From NCBI GenBank assembly GCA_020633195.1, contig JACKEC010000016.1, positions 812,571-876,570 on the forward strand: DNA of 64,000 bases, given 5' to 3'. Positions 27,501-36,492 of the stretch are shown here, piece by piece. The position numbers were made by a program, and so were the translations under genes. This stretch comes from Sandaracinaceae bacterium (lineage in GTDB: Bacteria; Myxococcota_A; Polyangia; Polyangiales; Sandaracinaceae). Below the pieces are notes generated by a model. That model saw nothing but the letters and a program-made list of their open reading frames with translations. It made no database searches and was not told the origin of the DNA. Positions within the stretch are counted from its first letter, which is position 1, and the number at the start of each line of letters is the position of its first letter.

Positions 27501-29254
27501 GCCTGCCCGTGCCAGGGCGCGCCGTCGCCGAGGTCGAGCACGAGCTGCGTCGTGTCGAGGGTCAGCTGACCCTCCCGCGAGGTCGCGCGTCCGTCGATCG
27601 CGACGCGCGTGTGGCTCTGCGGATCGGAGGCCCTCGCCTCGAGGGTGTAGCCGCCCGGGCCGCCGCGGACGCCGAGCGTCGCGGTCCCGAAGGAGAGCTC
27701 GCCGAGGTGGAGGCCGCTCGCCTCGCCGGTCAGGCGCAGCACCGGCGCGGGCGGCTCCCCGGACGCGTGGCCGCGCACCGTGAGCGCCCCCGCGGAGAGC
27801 GACGCCCCGTAACGTACGTTGCGCATCGACACGCGGCCGTCCGCGCGGAGGTTCGCGAGCTCGGCGTCGGCGCGCAGCGTCAGCTCGGCGTCGAGGGAGC
27901 CCCGCGCCTCGGGCGCGAAGTGCCGCACGTTGGGCTCGCGGGAGATCTCGGGGAGGCGCGCCACGACGTGCAGGTCGAGGCTGCCGTCGAAGCCGACCGT
28001 GCCGTCGGTGGTCACGCGGCCGTCCGCGACCTCGGCGACCGCCGAGTCGACCGCGATCGACTCGTCGAGGATCCGCGCCTCGATGACCGCCGCGGGGATC
28101 GCGATCTCGTCGAGCGTGAAGGGGCCCGGCTCGGCGTGGACGCGGATCGTCGGCTCCTCGCCCTCGCCGCGCTCGATGGTCACGCGCGCGCTCCCCGCGA
28201 CCCGGATGTTGGGGGCGACGGGGACGAGCAGGTCCGCGCGCAGCGGCCCGAGGGTGCGCGCCGTGAACACGAGCGGGCCGTCCGACGGGAGGTGACCGGT
28301 CCCGTACACCTGACCCGCCTCGCTCGTGACCTCGGCGGTGAGCCGTAGGTCCGAGACCTCGCCCGCGAGCCGCCCGAACCCGCGGAAGGTGCCGGTGAGG
28401 TTCTCGAGCCCGGGCGCGACCTGCATCTCGGCGAGCGTCGACATGCGGACCGGGTCGAGCGCGACGCGAAGGTCCATGTGCGTCTGGGTCTCGCCGTCGG
28501 GGATCTCGACCTGCCAGAGGCGGAACAGCGCCCGGAAGCGATCGTCGCCTCGGTGCCCGCGCGCCCAGAAGCGGATGCCGTCGGCCGTCAAGTCGCTGTG
28601 CACGGTCCCGCTGATCTCGTCGATGGGCGTGCGTCCCTCGTAGGGGCCCGTCACGACCGCGCGGCCGTCGTAGACGTACACGCGAGCGTCGCCGGCGACG
28701 TCGACACGCCCGCTCACGCGCATCTCCTCGACGCGCAGGCCCTCGAACCCCGGGACCGAGCCGCGCGTGGTCAGCTCGTCGACGACGATGTCGTTGATCA
28801 CGATGCGGATCGGGTTCGGGTCGGGCGGGTCGTCGGAGGGGTGGACCGGCAGGAAGGTCTCCGCGATCGACACGCTCGGCGAGTCCTCCGTGCCGGACGG
28901 GATGAGGGTGACCATGCCGCCGCGGAGGCGGACCTTGTCGACGTAGATCACCCCGCGCATCAGGGCGCCCCAGTTCGGCCAGGCGGCGACGCGGTCGGCC
29001 CGGATGACCTCGCGACCGTCGGGATCGCGGATCACCACCGCGCTCGCGACGACCTTCTCGTAGCTGACGTTGTGCAGCTCGCCGATCTCGATCGATCCCT
29101 GGATCTCCTGGTCGAGCAGCGAGGTCACGGTCTCCACCGCGACGACGCCGGCGAAGTCGAGCTGGAGGTGGTACGCGGCGCTCAGGACGAGCGCGACCAG
29201 CGCCACCAGGATCCAGGCCACGGTGGCGGCCAGCGCTTTGAGCGCGCGCTTCAG
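24533..29254 (-). CDS. tamB: TamB-like translocation/assembly protein
   Basis: A protein of about 1573 residues. One N-terminal membrane helix (KRALKALAATVAWILVALVALVLS) is followed by a very long repetitive beta-structure typical of bridge-like AsmA/TamB proteins. The C-terminal DUF490 region has SATYEDPELRIGGQAQIIRGTFEIFGK (broken here into adjacent motifs), TVEVTGSLTNPTVTFRSTI and GLTAGILTLGLRQELG. It works with the Omp85 protein encoded directly upstream and may carry lipid or assist outer-membrane protein insertion. No ATG or GTG fits the upstream junction. CTG at 29254, preceded by GGAGAG and overlapping the upstream stop, retains the Lys/Arg residues before the helix, while GTG 29221 would lose them. 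Confidence 0.9.
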   Translation of the reverse strand: MKRALKALAATVAWILVALVALVLSAAYHLQLDFAGVVAVETVTSLLDQEIQGSIEIGELHNVSYEKVVASAVVIRDPDGREVIRADRVAAWPNWGALMRGVIYVDKVRLRGGMVTLIPSGTEDSPSVSIAETFLPVHPSDDPPDPNPIRIVINDIVVDELTTRGSVPGFEGLRVEEMRVSGRVDVAGDARVYVYDGRAVVTGPYEGRTPIDEISGTVHSDLTADGIRFWARGHRGDDRFRALFRLWQVEIPDGETQTHMDLRVALDPVRMSTLAEMQVAPGLENLTGTFRGFGRLAGEVSDLRLTAEVTSEAGQVYGTGHLPSDGPLVFTARTLGPLRADLLVPVAPNIRVAGSARVTIERGEGEEPTIRVHAEPGPFTLDEIAIPAAVIEARILDESIAVDSAVAEVADGRVTTDGTVGFDGSLDLHVVARLPEISREPNVRHFAPEARGSLDAELTLRADAELANLRADGRVSMRNVRYGASLSAGALTVRGHASGEPPAPVLRLTGEASGLHLGELSFGTATLGVRGGPGGYTLEARASDPQSHTRVAIDGRATSREGQLTLDTTQLVLDLGDGAPWHGQAGITMRTGQSVDVRTLHLERDDEAIAASGVYRFNGPDAFDVTVTNADLAQLERFAPQQLAGIAGRADAHLVVTGDVDTRPQGTLSASVRGGRFRGVDGVEVRAELALEGETLATDVRVDLGEDGRLSTRGDVQLSAASLRDPSRIVEDADLSALTVQADDLSLGPILALAGTDAAVAGRITTDVMLGGSPGHPEVRDAVIVLDHVGPEDWDPLRLKARVSYTSDRVRASRVWVANEGGELLNGSADLPLSLQDPPTDLRSFWRSLNASTWSADVRLPPRRLDSWPRPLRDRMPPGILVAAQVRANGDASGPHATYSALARVVEIADEEARCSAELDPHVTLEGRLDGAVATGSVLGYTGTSRAVVEGSLIANLPLDAWIDEGDVRDFPGTEVRLRLLGAEMSAIPYACTYGSGPISGTVTAKDILTDNPIFGAVVEMPHLQVWEQAGDHGTARLTEAFRVHARAGSSPERDALTACVILGLAGETATPGEQCREVERAGPGELISRLRVPVTWTGGQLAPTLVEDATLSSWSDFHDVHVAPVVGFIPGVVAGDAVITGQITAEGPWEGMQMNGDLDVSNGHVQIEGLGQHLHGIAGRIELSGDEAVFPADHPLRASDSGGTALAQGRIGFEGLFPRTVDLSVSADAFPIRREGMVLAWLTGGATVGGTIADESTTTTIRTSDFSIRLPEQTAATLQPLEPHPEVLVVGTERVVGGVRPDAYAVHVRINATDPFLVRRNDFTVWVAADLSATYEDPELRIGGQAQIIRGTFEIFGKRFELNEGVIQFGEPGFDGTPMESAALDPQVRVVAVYAIPGRSGDTVTVEVTGSLTNPTVTFRSTITNDQAEIISLLVAGDRSQSGNSSQAAEEQATSFLAGLTAGILTLGLRQELGDVIPVLAIESQGLGGTRIRAGFTADDLIPDFMRDVILGAYVEGFFTAAAEGTNAAGGSSGNGGVGGGVTIEFTFPDDLLLRGTYVPVDNGSLDLVFEP

Positions 29255-32200
29255 AACGACTCTCCGATGGTCAGGTGGACGGCTCCCGGCAGCTCGCTGA
29301 TCCCGAACAGAGTGTTGCGCGGTCGGCAGTTCTCTGCCCGGTCGGGCCGGCAGTCGATCGGCAGGGTGCGCTCGGAGCCGAGGTCCTGGAGGTCGTCCGG
29401 GCGCAGCGCGAAGTCGACGCGCAGCGGGCCGATGATCGTCCGGTAGCGGAGCCCGAGCCCGAACGAGAGCTGCGGTCGGTCGAAGCGGAAGCCGACGAAG
29501 TCGGTGGTCGTCGGATCCTCGGGCCGCAGCACGTCCCCCGCGTCGACGAAGCCCACCACCCCGAGGTCGACGGTGAGGCGGACGCGCAGCTCGAACGAGG
29601 CCTGCCACATCGCGGTGCCGCCGGAGATGCGCACGGAGCGCTGCTCCACGGGGGCGCCGCGCCGGATCTCCTCGTCGGTCTGCGGCTCGGTCACGTACAC
29701 GTCCTCCGCGTCGCCGAGCAGACCGGGCAGGTAGCCGCGGTTGCTGGACGCGCCGCCCGCGCGGAGCTGCAGCGCGGGCGGGCCGAGCTGATGGAGGCGG
29801 TAGCGGTTGTTCGAGTCGAGCTGCGACTCGTCGTAGCCGAAGATGTGCATCGCCCCGATCTGGAAGCGCACCGCGACGGTGAAGAGGTCACCGAGCGGCA
29901 CGTAGCCGCGCGCGTCCGCGTTCCACCGCAGGAACGACCACGTGCTGAGCGGCTGCACGCTGCCCTGCACGCCCGCCTCGAAGTACGCGCCGAGGTGGGG
30001 GTTGCGCGGGTCGTCGCGCAGATCGACCCGGCCGTTCGCCTCGAGGTAGTTGGCGTAGGTGAACGAGAGCTCGTCGTTGGGATCGGGCGGCTGCCGGTCG
30101 GTCGGCAGGAACGCGTTGCCGTGCGCGAAGACCGCCGCGTAGATCCGGCCGTCCTCCCAGGTGTGGTCGAGGCCGACCACGCCGTCGGGCTCGAAGCGGA
30201 AGAAGTTCGTGAAGGGCATCGGGCCCAGATCGAGGCGCGTCTCGATCACGAGGTTGGTCCGCGGCTCGAACACGCCCGGCGCGCGGAGGCTGCCGTTGAC
30301 GAGCACACCGAACGGGATCGGCTCGGCGGGGACCGGCGGCAGGATCGGCATGTCGAAGATGGCGCGCGGGCGCACCTCGAAGCGGGCGCGGACGAGGTTC
30401 TCCGTGAAGTTGCGGTCCTCCGCGAAGAACGAGAGGTGCAAGTCCCATTGCGCCGCGTTCTGCTGGCCGGAGCCGAAGCCGGTGCTCGTGCCGACGGTCA
30501 CCGCCTGGCCGGCCTGGAAGCCGCCGCCGACGCCGATGCGGTAGCGGCGGCCGGGGGTCACGCGGATCAGGATGTCGACGGGGTGGGTGCCCTCGGGGAC
30601 CACGTCGAGCGGCTCGCTGCAGTGCGCGTCGGCGGGGATCGGGTCCGCTTCGCCGCTCTCGGCCTCGCGCTCCTCGGCGCGCGTGACCGGCGCGATCTCG
30701 ACCGCGCTGAACGTGCCGAGGCCGTAGAGCGCGCGCTGCGCCTCCTCCATCTCGTCGAGGCGGAACCGGTCGCCCGGGTCGAGGTAGGTGACCCCGAGCA
30801 TCAGCTCGGGGGGCAGCTCGCCGAAGCCGGTGATGCAGATGCGGTTGATGACGTTGGGCAGCCCGGCGTCGACCTCGAAGACGATGAACGCCTCGTGGCG
30901 GCGCGTGTTGACCTTCACGTCGGCGCGGACGCGCGCCTGGCCGTAGCTCGCGTCGGCGAGCACGCGCAGCATCCGCTGCTTGGTCGTCTCGAGCAGCGCC
31001 TCGTCGAACGGGTCGTCGCGGCGGAAGCCGAGGCGGTCGCGCAGGTCGGACTTCATCCCTTCCGGTAGGTCGTCGATCCCTCGGATCGAGATCCGAGCGA
31101 CGCGAACCGGCTCACCCTCGTCGATGCCGAACTCGACGTGCGCGGTGCAGTTGCCGTGTCCGTCGCCGCAGTCCTCGACCTCGAGGTCGACCTGCGTCGC
31201 CTCGGGCGGGGTCACCTCGGTGCTGGTGACCCGCGCGTCGTAGTAGCCGCGGGCGCGGTACCACCGCTCGATGCGCTCGATGTCGCGCTCGAAGACGTTC
31301 TCGTCGAAGAGCGGCCAGGTCGACCAGGGGTAGCTGAAGAGGTCGAGGACGATGTGGTCCCCGTCGAACGGGGCCTCGCCGCACTCAGGCGTGCCGCGGA
31401 TGCCGATGTCGACCCCGAAGCGAGACCGCGCGCGCGTGCCGAGGCAGGCCGCGATGGCGCGGTCGTCGAGCTGCTCGACCCCGTGGAAGTCCACCGACCG
31501 GATGCCGAAGCGACCGTCGGGGATCTCGATGGGCGTCGTGCCGATCCCGAAGGACGCGTAGACGCCCCACATCGGGAGCTGCGAGGTGAGCCCGAACGGC
31601 TCGTCGAGGTTGGCGGAGGCGCGCAGCTCGCCGAACAGCTCGATGGACGTCCCCTCGAGGCGACCCGTGGGGCGCAGGAACAGCTCGACCGAGCTCTGCG
31701 CCTGATCGACGTCGAAGGTCGGCAGGAAGGTCTGCCGGAACCGCACCCCGCCCAGGAAGTTGTCGTGTCGGACGCCGATCGCGCCCGACAGGTCGATCGC
31801 GACGTCGGCGAAGCGGGCCCCCTGGTCGGGGGCGAAGGAGTTCTCCGACGTCGAGAGGAGCGTCCCGATCGCGGCGCGCGCTTCGAGGTAGAGGTAGTCC
31901 TCGGGGACCGCCACGAGCTCGCCGTCGACGATGATGGAGGCCCGGCTCGCGCTCCAGAGCCACAGCTCCGAGTAGCCGTGCATCAGCGAGCCGAGCAGCG
32001 CCGTCTCGCGCGCCTGAGGGCTCGGGGGGATCGCGGGGATCGACACGCCGCCGCCGACCCGCAGGCGCCAGCGGCGCTCGCCGACGATCCCTCGCAGCGA
32101 GAAGCGCGGGTTGGCGGACGCGCCGTGGTTCCCCGTCGTCGAGCCGAGGAAGGTGCTGTCGATGACCGGGTTGAGGCTCCCGTACATGAACCCGGCGTCG

Positions 32201-32433
32201 ATCGACAGCTCGTACACCCGATCGAGCACGAGGCCGGCGCGCAGCAGGCCCGACATCCCGAAGAGCCCGGCGCCGGCGTTCTCGGAGCCCCAGAAGCCCG
32301 CCTCGAGGGCCGCGCCGGTGCGCGGGACCAGGTCGTAGCCCTGGCTCGAGGGCGTGTCCCACGCGGTCTGCGCCTCCGCCGCGGCGGGGGCACACAGCAC
32401 CACCACCACCACGACCGCTGCCCGAATTCGCAT
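29251..32433 (-). CDS. TamA/BamA-like Omp85 outer membrane protein with extra N-terminal domain
   Basis: A 1060-residue exported protein with a signal peptide ending APAAAEA. Residues about 23-300 form an extra beta-rich region that looks barrel- or transporter-like (alternating aromatic strands, ending WGVYASFGIGTT). POTRA domains follow: IRSVDFHGVEQLDD near 311, VRVARISIRGIDDLPEG near 440 and VINRICITGFGELPPE near 528. The C-terminal barrel runs from about 645 (YRIGVGGGFQAG) and ends AVHLTIGESF, a terminal-Phe beta-signal. Usual TamA/BamA proteins are 580-850 residues. With TamB next door it probably forms a TAM-type assembly machine. Confidence 0.88.
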   Translation of the reverse strand: MRIRAAVVVVVVLCAPAAAEAQTAWDTPSSQGYDLVPRTGAALEAGFWGSENAGAGLFGMSGLLRAGLVLDRVYELSIDAGFMYGSLNPVIDSTFLGSTTGNHGASANPRFSLRGIVGERRWRLRVGGGVSIPAIPPSPQARETALLGSLMHGYSELWLWSASRASIIVDGELVAVPEDYLYLEARAAIGTLLSTSENSFAPDQGARFADVAIDLSGAIGVRHDNFLGGVRFRQTFLPTFDVDQAQSSVELFLRPTGRLEGTSIELFGELRASANLDEPFGLTSQLPMWGVYASFGIGTTPIEIPDGRFGIRSVDFHGVEQLDDRAIAACLGTRARSRFGVDIGIRGTPECGEAPFDGDHIVLDLFSYPWSTWPLFDENVFERDIERIERWYRARGYYDARVTSTEVTPPEATQVDLEVEDCGDGHGNCTAHVEFGIDEGEPVRVARISIRGIDDLPEGMKSDLRDRLGFRRDDPFDEALLETTKQRMLRVLADASYGQARVRADVKVNTRRHEAFIVFEVDAGLPNVINRICITGFGELPPELMLGVTYLDPGDRFRLDEMEEAQRALYGLGTFSAVEIAPVTRAEEREAESGEADPIPADAHCSEPLDVVPEGTHPVDILIRVTPGRRYRIGVGGGFQAGQAVTVGTSTGFGSGQQNAAQWDLHLSFFAEDRNFTENLVRARFEVRPRAIFDMPILPPVPAEPIPFGVLVNGSLRAPGVFEPRTNLVIETRLDLGPMPFTNFFRFEPDGVVGLDHTWEDGRIYAAVFAHGNAFLPTDRQPPDPNDELSFTYANYLEANGRVDLRDDPRNPHLGAYFEAGVQGSVQPLSTWSFLRWNADARGYVPLGDLFTVAVRFQIGAMHIFGYDESQLDSNNRYRLHQLGPPALQLRAGGASSNRGYLPGLLGDAEDVYVTEPQTDEEIRRGAPVEQRSVRISGGTAMWQASFELRVRLTVDLGVVGFVDAGDVLRPEDPTTTDFVGFRFDRPQLSFGLGLRYRTIIGPLRVDFALRPDDLQDLGSERTLPIDCRPDRAENCRPRNTLFGISELPGAVHLTIGESF

Positions 32434-32497
32434 GCGCGAGACCGAGGGTCCGATGGGCCCTCCGGCCGGTCAAGCGCGACCGGCCCGGCGCCCGTGG

Positions 32498-32944
32498 TCA
32501 GTCGAGCGGCGTGCGCACCGTGAGGACGGGGCACGGCGCGTGGCGAACGACCTTCTCGGCGACGCTCCCGATGAGCAGGTGGGCCAGCCCGGTGCGCCCG
32601 TGGGTGCTCAGGACGATGAGATCCGTGTCCTCCTTGGAGGCGTAGTGGCAGATCCCCTGAGCGGCGTTCGGGCTCAGGATCAGGGCGGTCTTGGTGTCCG
32701 CGATGTCGGCGAAGTGCGCTTCGATGACCTCGCGCAGCGCCTCGTGGATCGCCTTCTCCATCGCGTCGTCGTCGTGCTTGCCGGCGGCGCCGTCGAGGAC
32801 GGGCGCGAGCGGCGAGGGATCGAGGACGTGACAGACGGTGACCCTGGCGCCCACCTCGCGCGCGAGCTCGGCGGCCTTCGTCATGCCGTGCGTGGACCCT
32901 TCGGAGAAGTCGGTCGGCACGAGGATGCTCTGGGTGAACGACAT
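32498..32944 (-). CDS. Universal stress protein (UspA family)
   Basis: A 148-residue single Usp domain starting MSFTQSILVPTDFSEGS. The ATP-binding signature is complete: D12-type Asp in VPTDFS and GRTGLAHLLIGSVAEKVVRHAPCPVL (G-2x-G-9x-G-S). It is therefore of the ATP-binding class. The family supports survival under stress and in some bacteria binds cyclic nucleotides. It is a single-gene unit, 42 bases downstream of the HEAT-repeat gene and 65 bases upstream of the TamA-like gene on the same strand. Confidence 0.93.
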   Translation of the reverse strand: MSFTQSILVPTDFSEGSTHGMTKAAELAREVGARVTVCHVLDPSPLAPVLDGAAGKHDDDAMEKAIHEALREVIEAHFADIADTKTALILSPNAAQGICHYASKEDTDLIVLSTHGRTGLAHLLIGSVAEKVVRHAPCPVLTVRTPLD

Positions 32945-32987
32945 GTCGCGAACGTAGCCCCGGCGGGCGCTGTCGCCAAACGAAGGA

Positions 32988-35537
32988 TCACGGCTCGAGC
33001 GGGGTGGCCGAGGGGTCCTCGAGGGTGACCCGGCCCGTGGGCACGTCCTCGAGGCGCAGGTGGCCGTTGTCGTCGGTGTACGAGATGAAGACGCTCCCGT
33101 CCGCGAGGCGCAGCGCGACCAGGCGCGACGCGAGGAGGCTGCGCTGGTCGGGCCCGTAGGCGAACACGTCGGCCCGTGAGTCGAGCGGGGGCAGGGTGGG
33201 GCGGGCACAGACCCGCGCGACCTCGGGGGAAAGCGGCTCCTCGGCGCACGCGAGCAGCGCCTCGGCGACTGGCGCGGGGCTCGTGTGACCCGCGTCCACC
33301 GCCGCGCGCGCCCACCGCGCCGCGGGCCCGCGCACCACCGCGGCGTGGGCGCGGTCGAGCCAGTCGAGGGGGTGGACCCCGCCCTCGCAAGGGGGCGCCG
33401 CGAGCGCCGCCATCGCGGTGGCGACGTTGGCGCGCACGAAGGGATCGTGGCTGGCGCCCATCGCGCAGAGCGGCCCGTGCGCGGCGTCGAGCGAGAGCAC
33501 GCCCCGGCGGGCCATCCGCGCGAGCGCGAACGCGGCCGCGGCGCTCGCGGGCCACGGCAAGCTCGGGCCGCGCTCGAGCAAGAGCGCCGCCTCGGCCGGG
33601 CCGCCGTGCTCCCCGAGGACCGACGCGGTCTCCGTCTGGAGCGACACCGACGGGCGATCCATGAGGGCGCGCAGCGCCTCCCGCGCGCGGTCGTCGTCGA
33701 CCGCCCCGAGCGCTCGCGCCGCGGCCCGAGCTCGGCGAGGCCCCGCGCGCCCCGCGAGGCGGGCCAGCGGCTCGGCCGCCTCCGACGGGTGCCAGGCGGC
33801 GATCGCGTCGAGCGCCCGCGCGGCGAGCGGCTCGTCGTCACCGCGCGCGACCCGCACGAGCACCGCGAGCGCGTGCTCGGCGGTGGCCGGCGGCAGCTCG
33901 CCCGCCTCGGCGAGGCGAGGCAGCGCGCGGGCGAGCGCCAGGAAGATCGCGTGGCGATCGGTCGGCTCGCGATCGAGGACCCGCGCCACGAGCTCCGTCA
34001 CCACGTCCGCGGACGCGGCGCGACCCACCGCGCGGGCCGCCTCGAAGCGCAGCCGCGCGTCGCGGTCCTCGAGCAGCGCGACGAGCGTGGACGCCCCGAT
34101 GGGATCGCCGATCGAGCCGATCGCCTGGATCGCCGCGAGCCGCAGGTCCGCGTTCGGATGATCGAGGAGCTGGCGCAGCGCGGGCAACGCGCGGGCGGCG
34201 CGCACCTGCCCGAGCAGCTGCACCACGGGGACGCGCTCCACCGTCGTGACGACCCCGAGCGCCGCGAGGAGCGGGTCGGCGGCGCGTCCGTCGGGGCCGC
34301 TCCGCTGGAAGTAGCGCCGGAGCGCTTCGAAGACCGCGAGGCGCTCGACGATCTGCTCGGAGCGCATGCGCTCGAGGAGGGGCAAGAGCACCACGTCGGC
34401 GCCGGTCGCGCCGAGAGCGCGCAGGATGTTGGGCGGGTCGCCGCGGCCCTCGCGCAGCGCGCTGAGCAAGGCCGGCGCGGCGCTCGCGATGGGGTGCGAG
34501 CTCGAGATCTCGAGGAGCGTGTCCGCCAGCCGGGACGCGTGGCCGGAGTCGTTCGCGTGCGCGAGCTCGGCGGCCAGCGCGACGACGATCGCCTCGGCGT
34601 CCTCCGCTCGATCCCGGCGCTCGTAGCGGCGCGCTTGCTCGACCAGCGTCTGCGCCGCCATCTCGCGCGTCGTCGCCGGGGCGACGGCGTCGACGAGCGC
34701 CTCGCGCGCGCGCGGATCCGGGATCTGGCCGAGCGCCGCGGTCACCGCGCGGGCCAGCCGAGGGTCCGCGTCGGGCGCGAGCAGCGCGACCAGGGGGCGC
34801 ACCGAGTCGGGCGAGCCGAGCCGGCCGAGGGCGGCGACCGCGGCGAGCCGCGGCTCGGGCGCGTCGTCGCGCAGGCCCTGCACCAGCGCGGGCACCGCGC
34901 GCGCGTCCCCGAGGTCGCCGAGCGCCGAGTAGACGGCCGTGCGCACCTCGGGCGCGTCGTCCCGCGCGCGACCCACGAGCGGCACCGCGGCGCGCGTGTC
35001 CCCGAGGTGGCCGAGCACCGTCGCCGCGTCGGCGCGGACGCGCGCGTCCACGTCGTCGAGCCGGCCGAGCAGCGGCACGACCACCGACTCGCCGCCGATC
35101 CCGGCGAGGGCCGCCACGCCGGCGCGACGGACCTCGGCTTGCCGGTCCCCGAGGACGCGCACCAGCCTCGGCACCGCCTGCTCCTCGCCGATCGAGCCGA
35201 GCGCGCGCGACGCCGCGGCGCGCACGTCCGCGTCGGGGTCGTCGAGCCAGTCGAGCAGGAGGGGGACGGCCTCGCGCAGCCGCACCCGGCCCACCGCCTC
35301 GGCGGCCTGCGCGCGCACGCCGGGATCCTCGTCCTCGAGCGCGCCGAGGAGCGGATCGCGCACCTCGGCCGCCGGGTAGCTCGAGAGCTGCTCGACGACC
35401 TCGCGGCGCCGGCTCGCGTCGGGGGAGCTCAGCTCGCGTCGCAGCCGCGCGAGCCGCCCCTCCCACTCGAAGCCGAGCCCGGGCAGCGCCAACGCCACCA
35501 GGAGCAGGGTCGCCAGGGGCCGCCGCGCCGAATCCAC
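32988..35537 (-). CDS. Exported HEAT-repeat protein
   Basis: An 849-residue protein starting at GTG 35537 with a signal peptide (PLATLLLVALALPGLG). From about residue 30 it consists of HEAT/PBS-lyase-type helical repeats of about 31 residues (for example DPGVRAQAAEAVGRVR, DADVRAAASRALGSIG, VRADAATVLGHLGD), densest at 30-260 and again at 420-490. The final 60 residues are beta-rich (LADGSVFISYTDDNGHLRLEDV). Such scaffolds bind proteins; no enzyme domain is present. A start much further upstream is open but would be antisense to the hydrolase gene. Confidence 0.85.
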   Translation of the reverse strand: MDSARRPLATLLLVALALPGLGFEWEGRLARLRRELSSPDASRRREVVEQLSSYPAAEVRDPLLGALEDEDPGVRAQAAEAVGRVRLREAVPLLLDWLDDPDADVRAAASRALGSIGEEQAVPRLVRVLGDRQAEVRRAGVAALAGIGGESVVVPLLGRLDDVDARVRADAATVLGHLGDTRAAVPLVGRARDDAPEVRTAVYSALGDLGDARAVPALVQGLRDDAPEPRLAAVAALGRLGSPDSVRPLVALLAPDADPRLARAVTAALGQIPDPRAREALVDAVAPATTREMAAQTLVEQARRYERRDRAEDAEAIVVALAAELAHANDSGHASRLADTLLEISSSHPIASAAPALLSALREGRGDPPNILRALGATGADVVLLPLLERMRSEQIVERLAVFEALRRYFQRSGPDGRAADPLLAALGVVTTVERVPVVQLLGQVRAARALPALRQLLDHPNADLRLAAIQAIGSIGDPIGASTLVALLEDRDARLRFEAARAVGRAASADVVTELVARVLDREPTDRHAIFLALARALPRLAEAGELPPATAEHALAVLVRVARGDDEPLAARALDAIAAWHPSEAAEPLARLAGRAGPRRARAAARALGAVDDDRAREALRALMDRPSVSLQTETASVLGEHGGPAEAALLLERGPSLPWPASAAAAFALARMARRGVLSLDAAHGPLCAMGASHDPFVRANVATAMAALAAPPCEGGVHPLDWLDRAHAAVVRGPAARWARAAVDAGHTSPAPVAEALLACAEEPLSPEVARVCARPTLPPLDSRADVFAYGPDQRSLLASRLVALRLADGSVFISYTDDNGHLRLEDVPTGRVTLEDPSATPLEP

Positions 35538-35591
35538 GCTCGGAAGGTATCGTGGACATCCACCGACCGCGAGGTCAGGCTCGCCGACGTG

Positions 35592-36479
35592 ATGCTCGAC
35601 GTGCACGCCAACGGGATCCGCTTCGCCGTGACCGAGGCGAGAGGCTCCGGCGAACGCGGCCTCGCGCTCTGCCTGCACGGCTGGCCCGAGCTCGGCTACT
35701 CCTGGCGCCACCAGCTCCCGATGCTCGCGGAGCTCGGCTATCGAGCCTGGGCGCCCGACCTGCGCGGCTTCGGCCGGAGCGAGCGCCCGACCCGGACCCG
35801 CGACTACGCGATGGAGATCTTGATCGAGGACGTCGCCGGCCTCGTCGAGGCGGCGGGCGAGGAGCGCGCGACGATCCTCTCGCACGACTGGGGCGGCCTG
35901 ATCGCGTGGCACGTCGCGATGCGCCGGCCCGAGCTCGTCGAGCGCCTCGTGGTGATGAACCTGCCGCACCCGGCGTGCCTGATGCGCGAGGTCCGGCACG
36001 GCGACCAGGCCCGGCGCTCGTTCTACGTGGCGCTCTTCCAGATCCCGGGGCTCGCGGAGCGGATGCTCGCCGAGGACGGGTACCGGCGGATCGAGAACGC
36101 GTTCACCTCGATGGCGGTCGACCCGACCCGCTTCACGGAAGACGACTTGCGGATCTACCGCGAGGCCGCCGCGTCGCCCGGCGCGATCACGGCCCACATG
36201 AGCTACTACCGGGACTTCGTCCGGGGCGGGGGCGGTCGCCGCCAGGCCAAGCTCGGCTTCCCCGTGATCGAGGCGCCGACGCTCCTCGTCTGGGGCGAGC
36301 AGGACACGGCGCTGGGCAAGGCGACCACGATCGGGACCGGTGACTACGTCGCCGATCTGACGGTGCGCTACCTGCCCCACGCCTCGCACTGGGTGCAGCA
36401 GGAGGCGCCCGAGACCGTCAACGCGATGGTCCGGGCGTGGCTCCTCGATCACCCCGTGCCGCAGGCGTGGGAGGTCTGA
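35592..36479 (+). CDS. Alpha/beta hydrolase, epoxide hydrolase type
   Basis: A 295-residue hydrolase. HGWPELGYSWRHQLP (residues 29-43) carries the HGxP oxyanion motif of epoxide hydrolases, and SHDWGGLIAW has the nucleophile D99 with a DWGG elbow. WGEQDTAL supplies the acid region, and HASHWVQQEAP carries the catalytic His near 274. An Asp nucleophile excludes ordinary serine esterases and leaves epoxide hydrolase or haloalkane dehalogenase; HGxP and the cap sequence (YRDFVRGG) favour the former. GTG at 35589 is an alternative start. It is divergent from the HEAT-repeat gene with 54 bases between. Confidence 0.88.
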   Translation: MLDVHANGIRFAVTEARGSGERGLALCLHGWPELGYSWRHQLPMLAELGYRAWAPDLRGFGRSERPTRTRDYAMEILIEDVAGLVEAAGEERATILSHDWGGLIAWHVAMRRPELVERLVVMNLPHPACLMREVRHGDQARRSFYVALFQIPGLAERMLAEDGYRRIENAFTSMAVDPTRFTEDDLRIYREAAASPGAITAHMSYYRDFVRGGGGRRQAKLGFPVIEAPTLLVWGEQDTALGKATTIGTGDYVADLTVRYLPHASHWVQQEAPETVNAMVRAWLLDHPVPQAWEV

Positions 36480-36492
36480 CGGCTCGGCGCCG

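Noticed and set aside
33285..36479. A 1064-residue frame containing the alpha/beta hydrolase.
   Set aside because: Only the last 295 residues have a fold; the rest is antisense to the HEAT-repeat gene.
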